Positions 6,378 through 11,409 of a DNA stretch of 11,539 nucleotides are shown here, piece by piece; position 1 is the stretch's first letter, and the number at the start of each line of letters is the position of its first letter. The stretch spans positions 1 through 11,539 of the forward strand of contig NZ_CABUCJ010000077.1 in the NCBI RefSeq assembly GCF_902490045.1, written 5' to 3'. The stretch is from an uncultured Anaerotruncus sp. GTDB lineage: Bacteria > Bacillota > Clostridia > Oscillospirales > Ruminococcaceae. The position numbers and the translations under genes were made by a program. Under the pieces are notes generated by a model. The model was not told where the DNA came from. It made no database searches and saw nothing but the letters and a program-made list of their open reading frames with translations.

Positions 6378-6413
6378 CACGCTAGGAATACCAAACAAAA
6401 GGAGCGTGGTATT
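6378..6413 (+). other. Two interleaved six-base inverted repeats around a ribosome binding site
   Basis: CACGCT (6378-6383) pairs with AGCGTG (6403-6408), and AATACC (6387-6392) pairs with GGTATT (6408-6413). The order is A-B-A'-B', so the two stems interleave and share base 6408. AAAAGGAG (6397-6404), the ribosome binding site of the small ORF at 6414, lies between them. The stems are short and could be chance. Confidence 0.3.
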
Positions 6414-6467
6414 GTGGAAACAGGCGGCAAACGGGCGGTCCGCCGCGCGGGGGTGGAAAAGCCGTGA
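6414..6467 (+). CDS. Possible 17-codon leader ORF coupled to the FAD-Rieske gene
   Basis: GTG at 6414 is preceded by AAAAGGAG (6397-6404) with nine bases spacing, the best ribosome binding site in this region. It opens a frame of 17 residues, METGGKRAVRRAGVEKP, whose TGA (6465-6467) overlaps the GTG start of the oxidoreductase (6464-6466) as GTGA. The oxidoreductase itself has only a weak GGTGG-type site upstream. Translation may therefore start on the small ORF and re-initiate. The peptide is basic and matches nothing I recognise. Alternatively, the strong site is a coincidence, or an annotation error hides a different start. Confidence 0.4.
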   Translation: METGGKRAVRRAGVEKP

Positions 6468-7906
6468 GCGAATCCATCTGGAGCAAAACCGCCGGGTTCC
6501 CGGAGCGGCCCGCGCTTGCGGGCAGCCTGGACGTGGATGCGGCCGTCATCGGCGGCGGGATGGCGGGGGTGCTGACCGCTCATTTTTTGAAGGCGGCGGG
6601 GCTGCGCACCGTGATTCTGGAAGCCTCGCGCGTGGGCTGCGGACAGACGAAGAACACCACCGCCAAGATCACCAGCCAGCACGGCCTCCTGTACCACCGG
6701 CTGATCGAGCGGTCGGGGGAGGAGCGGGCACGGCAGTACGCCGACGCCAACCAGCGCGCCATCGCGGAATACCGGCGCATCGTCCGGGAGCTGGGCGTCG
6801 GCTGCGATTTCACCGAGGCCCCGGCGTACCTCTATTCCACCGCCGGGCGGGAAACGCTGGCGCGGGAATTCGAGGCGGCAAAAACGCTCGGCATCGACGC
6901 GGCCTGCGGCGTCCGGACGGAGCTCCCCTTCCCCGTGGCCGCCGCCCTGCGCTACGACGGGCAGGCGCGGTTCCATCCGCTCAACTTCCTGTACGCCGTC
7001 GCCGGACCGCTGGAAATCTATGAAGGAACCCCCGTGCGGTCCGTGGAGGGGAACCGGATTTTTACCAACCGCGGGGAGGTGACGGCGGGGAAGATCGTGT
7101 TCGCCTGCCACTACCCCTTCCTGAACGCGCCCGGCTACTACTTCATGCGGATGCACCAGGAGCGCAGCTATGTCATCGCGCTCAAAAACGCCGCGAAGCT
7201 CGACGGAATGTACCTCGGCGTCGACGCGGACGGCCTCTCCCTCCGGACGCAGGGGGACCTGCTGCTCCTCGGCGGCGGGAACCACCGCACCGGTGAAAAT
7301 TCCGCGGGCGGGCAGTACCAGAGGCTGCGGGAAGCGGCGAAAACCTACTGGCCCGGGAGCAGCGAGGCGGCCGCCTGGAGCGCCCAGGACTGCATGACGC
7401 TGGACGGGGTGCCCTATATCGGCCGGTACTCTGCCTCGACGCCCGACTGGTACGTGGCGACCGGCTTCCAAAAATGGGGCATGACCTCCTCCATGGTTTC
7501 CGCCCTTGTGATCTCCGGCCTGATCACAGAGGGCAAAAGCCCCTGGGAACAGGTATTCACGCCCCAGCGGTTCAACCCCTCCGCCTCCGCAAAGGAGCTG
7601 ATGCGGGATACCGCCCAGGCCGCCAAGGGGCTGGCGCGCAGGCTCCTCTCGCCTCCGCGGGAGGACATCGAGGCGCTGCCCTGCGGGCACGGGGGCGTGG
7701 TGGAATACGACGGCGAAAAGGCCGGGGTGTACAATGACGAAAACGGCGAAGCGTTCATCGTCTCGATCCGCTGCCCCCATCTGGGCTGCCAGCTGGAGTG
7801 GAACCCGGACGAAAAGAGCTGGGACTGTCCCTGCCACGGCTCCCGGTTCGACTACCGCGGCAACCTCATCGACAACCCGGCTCAGGAGGGGCTGGAGAGG
7901 GACTGA
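6464..7906 (+). CDS. FAD-dependent oxidoreductase with C-terminal Rieske [2Fe-2S] domain
   Basis: This 480-residue fusion joins an N-terminal DAO-type FAD-binding domain, with AVIGGGMAG at 27-35 and the ILEASRVGCGQTKNTTAK region (about 51-68), to a Rieske domain at about 400-480. The Rieske ligands are C437-P-H439 and C455-P-C457-H458, with C442 and C457 placed as the disulfide pair of high-potential (bc1/b6f-type) Rieske proteins. Same-architecture proteins such as Bacillus YhfW are annotated as Rieske-containing oxidoreductases of unknown substrate. There is no signal peptide or membrane segment, so it is cytoplasmic. It most likely oxidises an amine or amino-acid-like substrate and passes electrons through the Fe-S centre (inference). 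The start is GTG, the only in-frame initiator after the TAG at 6383; it is coupled to the small ORF upstream. It is monocistronic and ends in a terminator. Confidence 0.92.
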   Translation: MSESIWSKTAGFPERPALAGSLDVDAAVIGGGMAGVLTAHFLKAAGLRTVILEASRVGCGQTKNTTAKITSQHGLLYHRLIERSGEERARQYADANQRAIAEYRRIVRELGVGCDFTEAPAYLYSTAGRETLAREFEAAKTLGIDAACGVRTELPFPVAAALRYDGQARFHPLNFLYAVAGPLEIYEGTPVRSVEGNRIFTNRGEVTAGKIVFACHYPFLNAPGYYFMRMHQERSYVIALKNAAKLDGMYLGVDADGLSLRTQGDLLLLGGGNHRTGENSAGGQYQRLREAAKTYWPGSSEAAAWSAQDCMTLDGVPYIGRYSASTPDWYVATGFQKWGMTSSMVSALVISGLITEGKSPWEQVFTPQRFNPSASAKELMRDTAQAAKGLARRLLSPPREDIEALPCGHGGVVEYDGEKAGVYNDENGEAFIVSIRCPHLGCQLEWNPDEKSWDCPCHGSRFDYRGNLIDNPAQEGLERD

Positions 7907-7926
7907 TCCCCCTCCGGCCGTTTTTT
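7890..7926 (+). terminator. Intrinsic terminator of the FAD-Rieske gene, stop codon in the loop
   Basis: Arms 7890-7901 (GGCTGGAGAGGG) and 7908-7919 (CCCCCTCCGGCC) pair over twelve positions with one G-U and one A-C mismatch. The loop ACTGAT contains the TGA stop codon. After one G come six T (7921-7926). The stem begins inside the last codons of the gene. Confidence 0.8.
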
Positions 7927-7950
7927 CCGCGCAACCCGCGGCCAATCCCC

Positions 7951-8000
7951 ACCGGGAAAAGGGCGGCATGGGCAAATGCCCACGCCGCCCTTTTCCCGGT
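7951..8000. repeat. 50-base near-perfect inverted repeat (bidirectional terminator or REP-like element)
   Basis: The left arm ACCGGGAAAAGGGCGGC (7951-7967) and right arm GCCGCCCTTTTCCCGGT (7984-8000) match perfectly. Inside them TGGGCA (7969-7974) pairs with TGCCCA (7977-7982); the only mismatch is A7968 with C7983, and the centre is AA. The inner stem is flanked by AAAA on one side and TTTT on the other, so either strand reads as GC stem then U-run. No T-run follows the outer stem. It lies 24 bases after a good terminator. Confidence 0.75.
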
Positions 8001-8013
8001 TATCCCGCCGCCC

Positions 8014-8071
8014 CGGACCGGAAACCGGTCCGCCCGGCGCGGACAGTCCGGCGCGCGGGAACCGCCGGGCG
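8014..8071. repeat. Pair of GC-rich inverted repeats
   Basis: CGGACCGG (8014-8021), AAA, CCGGTCCG (8025-8032) forms a perfect eight-base stem. CGCCCGGCG (8031-8039) pairs with CGCCGGGCG (8063-8071) across 23 bases that contain GGACAGTCC. The two share bases 8031-8032, so they would compete. They follow the 50-base repeat directly. Confidence 0.5.
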
Positions 8072-8183
8072 CGCCGCGCTGCCGGTGCCAAACGGAAATC
8101 CGGGCGCGGTTTACGCAAACAGGCCCCGGTTGAATCACCAATCCATAACGTAATTTCGTGGAATTCATAGTTTATTAAACAAA

Positions 8184-8206
8184 TTCACAGCCTTTTCGTG
8201 TAAAAT
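8184..8206 (+). promoter_or_regulatory. Probable promoter area of the DUF5685-J-protein operon
   Basis: TAAAAT at 8201-8206 matches five of six -10 bases and lies in the only AT-rich stretch of the gap. TTCACA (8184-8189) resembles a -35, but the spacing to TAAAAT is only 11. At 17 bases upstream of TAAAAT the hexamer is AACAAA. The area is likely, but the exact elements are not settled. Confidence 0.35.
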
Positions 8207-8242
8207 AAGAGAGTTCAGAAAGGTCTGTGAAAACACCGGAAA

Positions 8243-8275
8243 ATCCGCGCCCGCAGCGCGGATCGCACGTTTTTT
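8243..8275 (+). terminator. Attenuator-like hairpin with T-run in the DUF5685 leader
   Basis: ATCCGCGC (8243-8250) and GCGCGGAT (8256-8263) form a perfect eight-base stem with loop CCGCA, followed by six bases and six T (8270-8275). GTGAAAAC (8227-8234) can pair with GTTTTTTAC (8269-8277) with one bulge and a G-U pair, extending the stem and tying up the T-run. It lies about 85 bases before the DUF5685 ATG, downstream of the presumed promoter, so it could attenuate transcription. The six-base offset of the T-run weakens it. Confidence 0.4.
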
Positions 8276-8341
8276 ACAAGGATTCCCCGGCGCCCCATCG
8301 CGGACAGGCGAAAAAACCCGCCGTTTCGCGGAAAATCTTCA

Positions 8342-8354
8342 CCCGATCGGGAGA
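8342..8354 (+). promoter_or_regulatory. RBS of the DUF5685 gene within a palindrome
   Basis: CCCGATCGGG (8342-8351) is a perfect ten-base palindrome whose last GGG is part of the Shine-Dalgarno GGGAG (8349-8353), six bases before the ATG at 8360. As a DNA site it is symmetrical; as RNA the stem would be too tight to be strong. Confidence 0.4.
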
Positions 8355-8359
8355 CACTA

Positions 8360-9235
8360 ATGTTTGGTTACATCAAGCCCTTCAAGGGGATGCTGCGCGT
8401 CTGCGAATACGAAACCTATAAGGCGGTCTACTGCGGGCTCTGCAAACAGCTCGGCCGGGAATACGGCCCCTTCGCCCGGCTGACCCTCAGCTACGACTTC
8501 ACCTTCCTCGCGCTGCTCGACCTGTCCCTTTCGGGAGAACACCTCGCCTTCGTCCCCGGGCGCTGCATGCTCAACCCGCTCAGGAAAATTCCCTGCTGCC
8601 CCCGCTGCGGGCAGCTTGACTTTTCCTCGGGCGTCGCGATGATCATGCTCTACTACAAGGTGCTCGACAACTACCGCGACGGCGGCTTCGGCTCCCGGCT
8701 GGGCGCGATGCTCGCCATGCCCTTCGCGCGGCGCGCCTACAAAAAGGCCGCCGACCGCTTCCCCGGCGTGGCGCAGATCATCTACGAGACGATCAGCAAG
8801 CAGAGCGCGCTTGAGGACGAACAGTGCGACAGCGTCGACCGCGCCTGCGAGCCCACCGCGCTCGCCCTCTCGGGCATCTGCGGCCTGCTCACCAACGACG
8901 GCGCCCAGAAGCGGGTGCTCGAGCGGTTCGGCTACCTGCTCGGCCGGTACGTCTACCTGGCGGACGCGCTCGACGACCTCGAGGAGGACGCCCGCCGCCA
9001 CAGCTACAACGCGTTCCTCCTGCGGGAGAAGACGCCCTCCCCCACCCCCGAACAGCTCGCTTCCATCCGCGAAAACGCCAAGGGCTCCCTATTTTTGACG
9101 ATCGGGGAGATCATCAAGGCGTACGAGCTGATCGGCCTGCACGACTTTAAGCCGATCCTGGACAACGTCATCCACCTCGGCCTGCGCGATACCGTCGAAC
9201 GAATCTTGCTGCCAAAGGAGACTGAAAACCGATGA
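8360..9235 (+). CDS. DUF5685 family protein (function unknown)
   Basis: This 291-residue, mostly alpha-helical protein begins MFGYIKPFKG, the hallmark opening of DUF5685 in Clostridia. No signal peptide or clear membrane segment is seen. A cysteine set is visible: YCGLC (C25, C28), C69 and CCPRC (C79, C80, C83), suggesting a metal site. Two acid-rich helical motifs stand out: LDNYRD at 102-107 and DALDDLEEDARR at 202-213. The second resembles the second aspartate-rich motif of squalene/phytoene synthases ('D-x-x-E-D-A-R-R'), and the first sits where their first motif would be, about 100 residues earlier. This likeness is my own reading, not an established assignment. Codons overlap the J-domain gene by ATGA, so the two are translated together. 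GGGAG six bases upstream supports the ATG. Confidence 0.85.
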   Translation: MFGYIKPFKGMLRVCEYETYKAVYCGLCKQLGREYGPFARLTLSYDFTFLALLDLSLSGEHLAFVPGRCMLNPLRKIPCCPRCGQLDFSSGVAMIMLYYKVLDNYRDGGFGSRLGAMLAMPFARRAYKKAADRFPGVAQIIYETISKQSALEDEQCDSVDRACEPTALALSGICGLLTNDGAQKRVLERFGYLLGRYVYLADALDDLEEDARRHSYNAFLLREKTPSPTPEQLASIRENAKGSLFLTIGEIIKAYELIGLHDFKPILDNVIHLGLRDTVERILLPKETENR

Positions 9236-9843
9236 CAGATCCGTATAAGGTCTTAGGGATCTCCCCCAACGCCACCGACGAACAGGTGAAGGCCGCATAC
9301 CGGGAGCTTGCCAAAAAGTATCATCCGGATAACTATGCGAACAACCCCCTGTCCGACCTGGCCGAGGAGAAGATGCAGGAGATCAACCAGGCATACGACG
9401 AGATCGTCGCGCAGCGCCGGGCGGGCGGACAGTCCGGCGGCTATTCGGGCGGCGCCTATACGCAGGGCGCTTCCCAGTTTTCGGATATCCGCCGCATGAT
9501 CAATTCCGGCCGGCTCGCCGAGGCGCAGGAGCTCCTCGACGGCGTGGCCGCCGCCAGCCGTGACGCCGAGTGGTACTTCCTCAAGGGCAGCATTTACTAT
9601 TCGCGCGGATGGCTCGACGACGCGCTCCAGAGCTTCCAGAAGGCCTGCCAGATGAATCCCCAGAACAGCGAGTATTCCGCCGCCTACAACCAGCTGCTCT
9701 GGCAGCGGCAGAACGGCCGTCCCCAGTACGGCGGCGGCTCCTACCAGACCGGCACCGTCGGCGGATGCAGCTGCTGCGACATCTGCGCCGCCATGTACTG
9801 CGCCAACTGCTGCATGGACTGCTGCGGCAACAGCTGCTTCTGA
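9232..9843 (+). CDS. J-domain (DnaJ-like) protein with TPR-like repeats and Cys-rich tail
   Basis: This 203-residue protein has three parts. A J-domain occupies about residues 3-61 (DPYKVLGISPNATDEQVKAA, with the HPD tripeptide at 31-33 that stimulates Hsp70 ATPase). A Gly/Ser/Tyr-rich linker at 64-82 leads to a helical TPR-like region at about 84-160 (WYFLKGSIYYSRGWLDDAL). The last 25 residues hold ten cysteines (179, 181, 182, 185, 190, 193, 194, 197, 198, 202). There are no DnaJ zinc-finger repeats or substrate domain, so it is a specialised co-chaperone rather than DnaJ itself. ATG overlaps the DUF5685 stop by ATGA; AAAGGAG lies eleven bases upstream inside that gene. It is probably a recruiter of DnaK to a specific client, perhaps DUF5685 or a membrane partner (inference). 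Confidence 0.9.
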   Translation: MTDPYKVLGISPNATDEQVKAAYRELAKKYHPDNYANNPLSDLAEEKMQEINQAYDEIVAQRRAGGQSGGYSGGAYTQGASQFSDIRRMINSGRLAEAQELLDGVAAASRDAEWYFLKGSIYYSRGWLDDALQSFQKACQMNPQNSEYSAAYNQLLWQRQNGRPQYGGGSYQTGTVGGCSCCDICAAMYCANCCMDCCGNSCF

Positions 9844-9913
9844 GCGGCCGGCCGCCTTTCGCGTTTTCCGGGCGCCGCAGGCCCGCATCAGAAGCATCGG
9901 AGGCGTCCCGTCT
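9844..9913 (+). other. Short intergenic spacer with 12-base palindrome
   Basis: GCGGCCGGCCGC (9844-9855) follows the J-protein stop directly, then CTTTCGCGTTTT. It is a poor terminator (no loop, broken T-run). GGAGG at about 9899-9903 serves the next gene. Co-transcription across it is likely. Confidence 0.5.
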
Positions 9914-10450
9914 ATGAAAAAAAGTACCCAGGTGGCAATCGGCGGCCTCTCCGCCGCCCTCTGCCTGCTGATGATGTTCATGACCGGCCTGATCCCCTTC
10001 TCCTCCTATGTCTTTCCCGCGATGGCCGGCATCGTCCTCATCGCCGTCGAGGAGGAAAACGGCACCAAGACCGCCATGCTTGTCTACGCGGCCGTTTCGG
10101 TGCTCGCCATGTTCATCGTCCCCGACCAGGAGGCCAAGGTCCTCTTCGTCATGCTGCTCGGCTACTACCCCATGCTCAAATCCCGTATCGAGCGGACGCC
10201 GCGCCCCATCGCCTGTCTTTTGAAGCTCCTGCTCTTTAACGGCGTGGTCGTCGCCTTCTACTATGTGATGCTCTACGTCTTTGGCATCCCCGATATGCTC
10301 GAGGGATGGGGCGACTTCGGAAGGTATACCATTGTCGTCGCCCTCGCCCTGGTCAACTTTACCCTCTTTATGTACGATTTCCTGCTCTCCCAGGTGCTGC
10401 GCATCTACCGCGGCTGGTTCCGCCCCAAAATCCTGCGCAAGATTACCTGA
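9914..10450 (+). CDS. Small polytopic membrane protein (resembles ECF-transporter S components)
   Basis: This 178-residue protein has about six hydrophobic segments: roughly residues 8-25, 29-46, 52-70, 75-87, 99-123 and 138-165. It opens with a basic MKKSTQVAIGGLSAAL, the 'small-residue helix 1' look of ECF S components, and has a basic cytoplasmic C-terminus (RGWFRPKILRKIT). Charged EEENG at 46-50 and PDQEAK at 70-75 fall in loops. Size and topology fit a substrate-binding S component, but no substrate-specific motif is seen and no ECF ATPase or T component lies in the window. A related membrane family of unknown role is as likely. GGAGG ten bases upstream supports the ATG. It is the third gene of the DUF5685 operon and ends just before a terminator. 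Confidence 0.75.
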   Translation: MKKSTQVAIGGLSAALCLLMMFMTGLIPFSSYVFPAMAGIVLIAVEEENGTKTAMLVYAAVSVLAMFIVPDQEAKVLFVMLLGYYPMLKSRIERTPRPIACLLKLLLFNGVVVAFYYVMLYVFGIPDMLEGWGDFGRYTIVVALALVNFTLFMYDFLLSQVLRIYRGWFRPKILRKIT

Positions 10451-10465
10451 CGGGCCCTGATCCCT

Positions 10466-10487
10466 CCCCGCGCGGCGGGGATTTTTT
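10466..10487 (+). terminator. Intrinsic terminator between the membrane protein and the anchored protein
   Basis: CCCCGC (10466-10471), loop GCG, GCGGGG (10475-10480), then A and six T (10482-10487). The T-run is followed one base later by GAGGTGA (10489-10495), the ribosome binding site of the next gene, so termination here would stop at the very edge of that gene's start region. Confidence 0.8.
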
Positions 10488-10501
10488 CGAGGTGATTGCT
10501 T

Positions 10502-11026
10502 ATGCTGCGACAGCGTTCCCGCTCCCATACCGCGCTTGTGCTGGTGCTCTCCATCCTCTGCGCCATCCTCATCGCGCTCGGGCTTTTCCTCTTCCTGCGG
10601 AGCCTCAACGGCTCCCCCGGCGAAATCAAAAGCGCCTTCCGGGTGGAGGGGCTCGATCCCGCCGCGCAGACGGGCACGCCGCCCGGCGCGCCCTGGAACG
10701 AGAAATCCCCCGGTGAAAACCTCTTCGGCTACCGCGTCAGCTCCACCGTCACCTTCCAGTCCGACGGCACGGGCGGCGGACTCAACGTACAGAACCCCGC
10801 GTTCAACGAATACCTGATGGTCGTCGAGCTGACCGCCGACGGGGATGAGAGCGTCCTCTACCGCTCCCAGTACATCGCCCCCAACCAGTACATCTCCAAG
10901 GTCGACCTTCAGCAGCCGCTCGCCTCCGGCGAGCACCAGGGCACCGTCTATCTCAGTGCCGTCGATCCCAAGACGCTCGACGTCGTCGGGGTGCTGGAAA
11001 ATCCAATTCTTATAAACGTGAAATAA
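10502..11026 (+). CDS. Single-pass membrane-anchored extracytoplasmic protein, function unknown
   Basis: This 174-residue protein starts with a basic MLRQRSRSH, followed by one strong hydrophobic helix at about 10-32 with no clear cleavage site, so it is probably an N-terminal anchor with the rest outside. A short Gly/Pro-rich linker (36-75) leads to a domain of about 100 residues that looks all-beta (alternating STVTF, YLMVVELT, GTVYLSAVD). It contains the pattern YRSQYIAPNQYISKVDL followed by a short strand and a D-x-x-T-x-x-x-x-G turn. I have seen this general pattern in small secreted proteins of Clostridia, but give it no function. The ATG at 10502 is chosen over the in-frame TTG at 10496 because GAGGTGA lies six bases before it. 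It may be transcribed by read-through of the terminator at 10466-10487. Confidence 0.72.
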   Translation: MLRQRSRSHTALVLVLSILCAILIALGLFLFLRSLNGSPGEIKSAFRVEGLDPAAQTGTPPGAPWNEKSPGENLFGYRVSSTVTFQSDGTGGGLNVQNPAFNEYLMVVELTADGDESVLYRSQYIAPNQYISKVDLQQPLASGEHQGTVYLSAVDPKTLDVVGVLENPILINVK

Positions 11027-11060
11027 AAGGAACCGGCCTTTCGGCCGGTTCCTTTTATTT
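11021..11060. terminator. Strong intrinsic terminator, 18-bp perfect stem that includes the stop codon
   Basis: AAATAAAAGGAACCGGCC (11021-11038), loop TTTC, GGCCGGTTCCTTTTATTT (11043-11060). The arms are perfectly complementary. The GC core is flanked by A-rich and T-rich ends, so it can work on both strands. The left arm includes the last codon and TAA of the anchored-protein gene. Confidence 0.9.
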
Positions 11061-11110
11061 AATGGAAAGACACAGATATGTTTCTTTTGCGGCACATCCT
11101 CCCGGCTCTA

Positions 11111-11119
11111 TGCTATGAT
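11111..11119 (+). promoter_or_regulatory. Extended -10 promoter of the XRE regulator gene
   Basis: TGCTATGAT: a TG one base before TATGAT (11114-11119, five of six -10 bases). The -35 position at 17 bp holds GGCACA, only a partial match, which is usual for extended -10 promoters. The predicted start near 11126 leaves only about ten leader bases before the ATG at 11137. Confidence 0.5.
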
Positions 11120-11136
11120 GACGCCGGGTGATAATT

Positions 11137-11382
11137 ATGAAGCATATCGTATATCAGCATTTGAAAGAAATCCGTCTGGAGCGCGGCCTGACGCTCCGCC
11201 AAGCCGCAGCCGTCATTCACGTTTCCCCCGGAACTTACAGCCGCTATGAGCGCCGCGGCGGCATCCGGGTCCATCACATCGAGATGCTTGCCGACTACTA
11301 CGGCACCAGCACCGATTACCTGCTTGACCTCACCGACCGGAAGGAGCCTCACCCGCGGGCGCCGGGGTACAGGCCGCCTTAG
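11137..11382 (+). CDS. Small XRE-family helix-turn-helix transcriptional regulator
   Basis: This 81-residue protein is almost entirely one HTH_XRE (Cro/C1-type) domain. It has KEIRLERGLTLRQAAAVIHV (10-29), the recognition-helix region SPGTYSRYERR (30-40), and the closing helices LADYYGTSTDYLLDLTD (51-67), the usual end of phage- and element-derived small repressors. The last 14 residues are Pro/Arg-rich. The ATG at 11137 is preferred over GTG at 11128 because GGTGA overlaps that GTG and sits about five bases before the ATG. The leader is very short. There is no neighbouring toxin, integrase or phage gene in the window, so its target is unknown. It lacks the C-terminal sensor domain of larger regulators. 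Confidence 0.88.
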   Translation: MKHIVYQHLKEIRLERGLTLRQAAAVIHVSPGTYSRYERRGGIRVHHIEMLADYYGTSTDYLLDLTDRKEPHPRAPGYRPP

Positions 11383-11409
11383 ATTTTCCGCCCGGAGGCC
11401 GGAGGGTTT

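Larger units (their letters stand above)
6154..6413. other. Divergent intergenic region between the aryl operon and the FAD-Rieske gene
   Basis: This 260-base stretch has no gene I can support. Its left part carries the minus-strand promoter and operator-like repeat of the aryl operon. The 6261-6360 part is C/T-rich with an isolated pair of arms CCCGCCG (6292-6298) and CGGCGGG (6350-6356) 51 bases apart. For the plus strand, AATAAT at 6357-6362 could be a -10, but no -35 is seen at the right distance. Its right end has two interleaved repeats around the leader-ORF ribosome binding site. Confidence 0.7.
7927..8359. other. Gene-free region: GC-rich stem-loops, AT-rich promoter-like stretch, structured leader
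   Basis: No coding frame here has a credible start, ribosome binding site and family resemblance. 7951-8071 is a run of inverted repeats. 8130-8215 is distinctly AT-rich and the likely promoter of the DUF5685 operon. 8207-8359 is then a leader of about 150 bases with an attenuator-like hairpin and a palindrome touching the ribosome binding site. Confidence 0.7.

Noticed and set aside
6378..6413. Interleaved stems as a preQ1-type riboswitch
   Set aside because: The size is similar, but the stem order and loop lengths do not fit (long loop before, none after the second 5' strand), the conserved bases are absent, and the gene is not in queuosine metabolism.
6365..7975. 536-codon open frame on the minus strand opposite the FAD-Rieske gene
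   Set aside because: It overlaps a gene with intact FAD and Rieske motifs; the composition is that of a shadow frame.
7866..8168. Minus-strand frame of 100 codons in the structured gap
   Set aside because: It is made of inverted-repeat sequence with Pro/Arg/Gly-rich translation; no RBS or homolog pattern.
8227..8421. 64-codon GTG-started frame before DUF5685
   Set aside because: It runs through the attenuator-like hairpin and into DUF5685 in another frame; the RBS spacing (three bases) is poor and there is no family resemblance.
9844..9870. Terminator after the J-domain gene
   Set aside because: The GCGGCCGGCCGC palindrome has no room for a loop and is followed by a broken T-run; the next gene has a good RBS and likely belongs to the same operon.
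9914..10450. Definite ECF transporter S component
   Set aside because: Topology fits, but no substrate motif, no riboswitch of a vitamin class and no ECF ATPase or T gene are present, so only a resemblance is claimed.
9581..11095. 504-codon open frame on the minus strand opposite three plus-strand genes
   Set aside because: It crosses two intrinsic terminators and three well-supported genes; the product is low-complexity His/Asp/Gly-rich.
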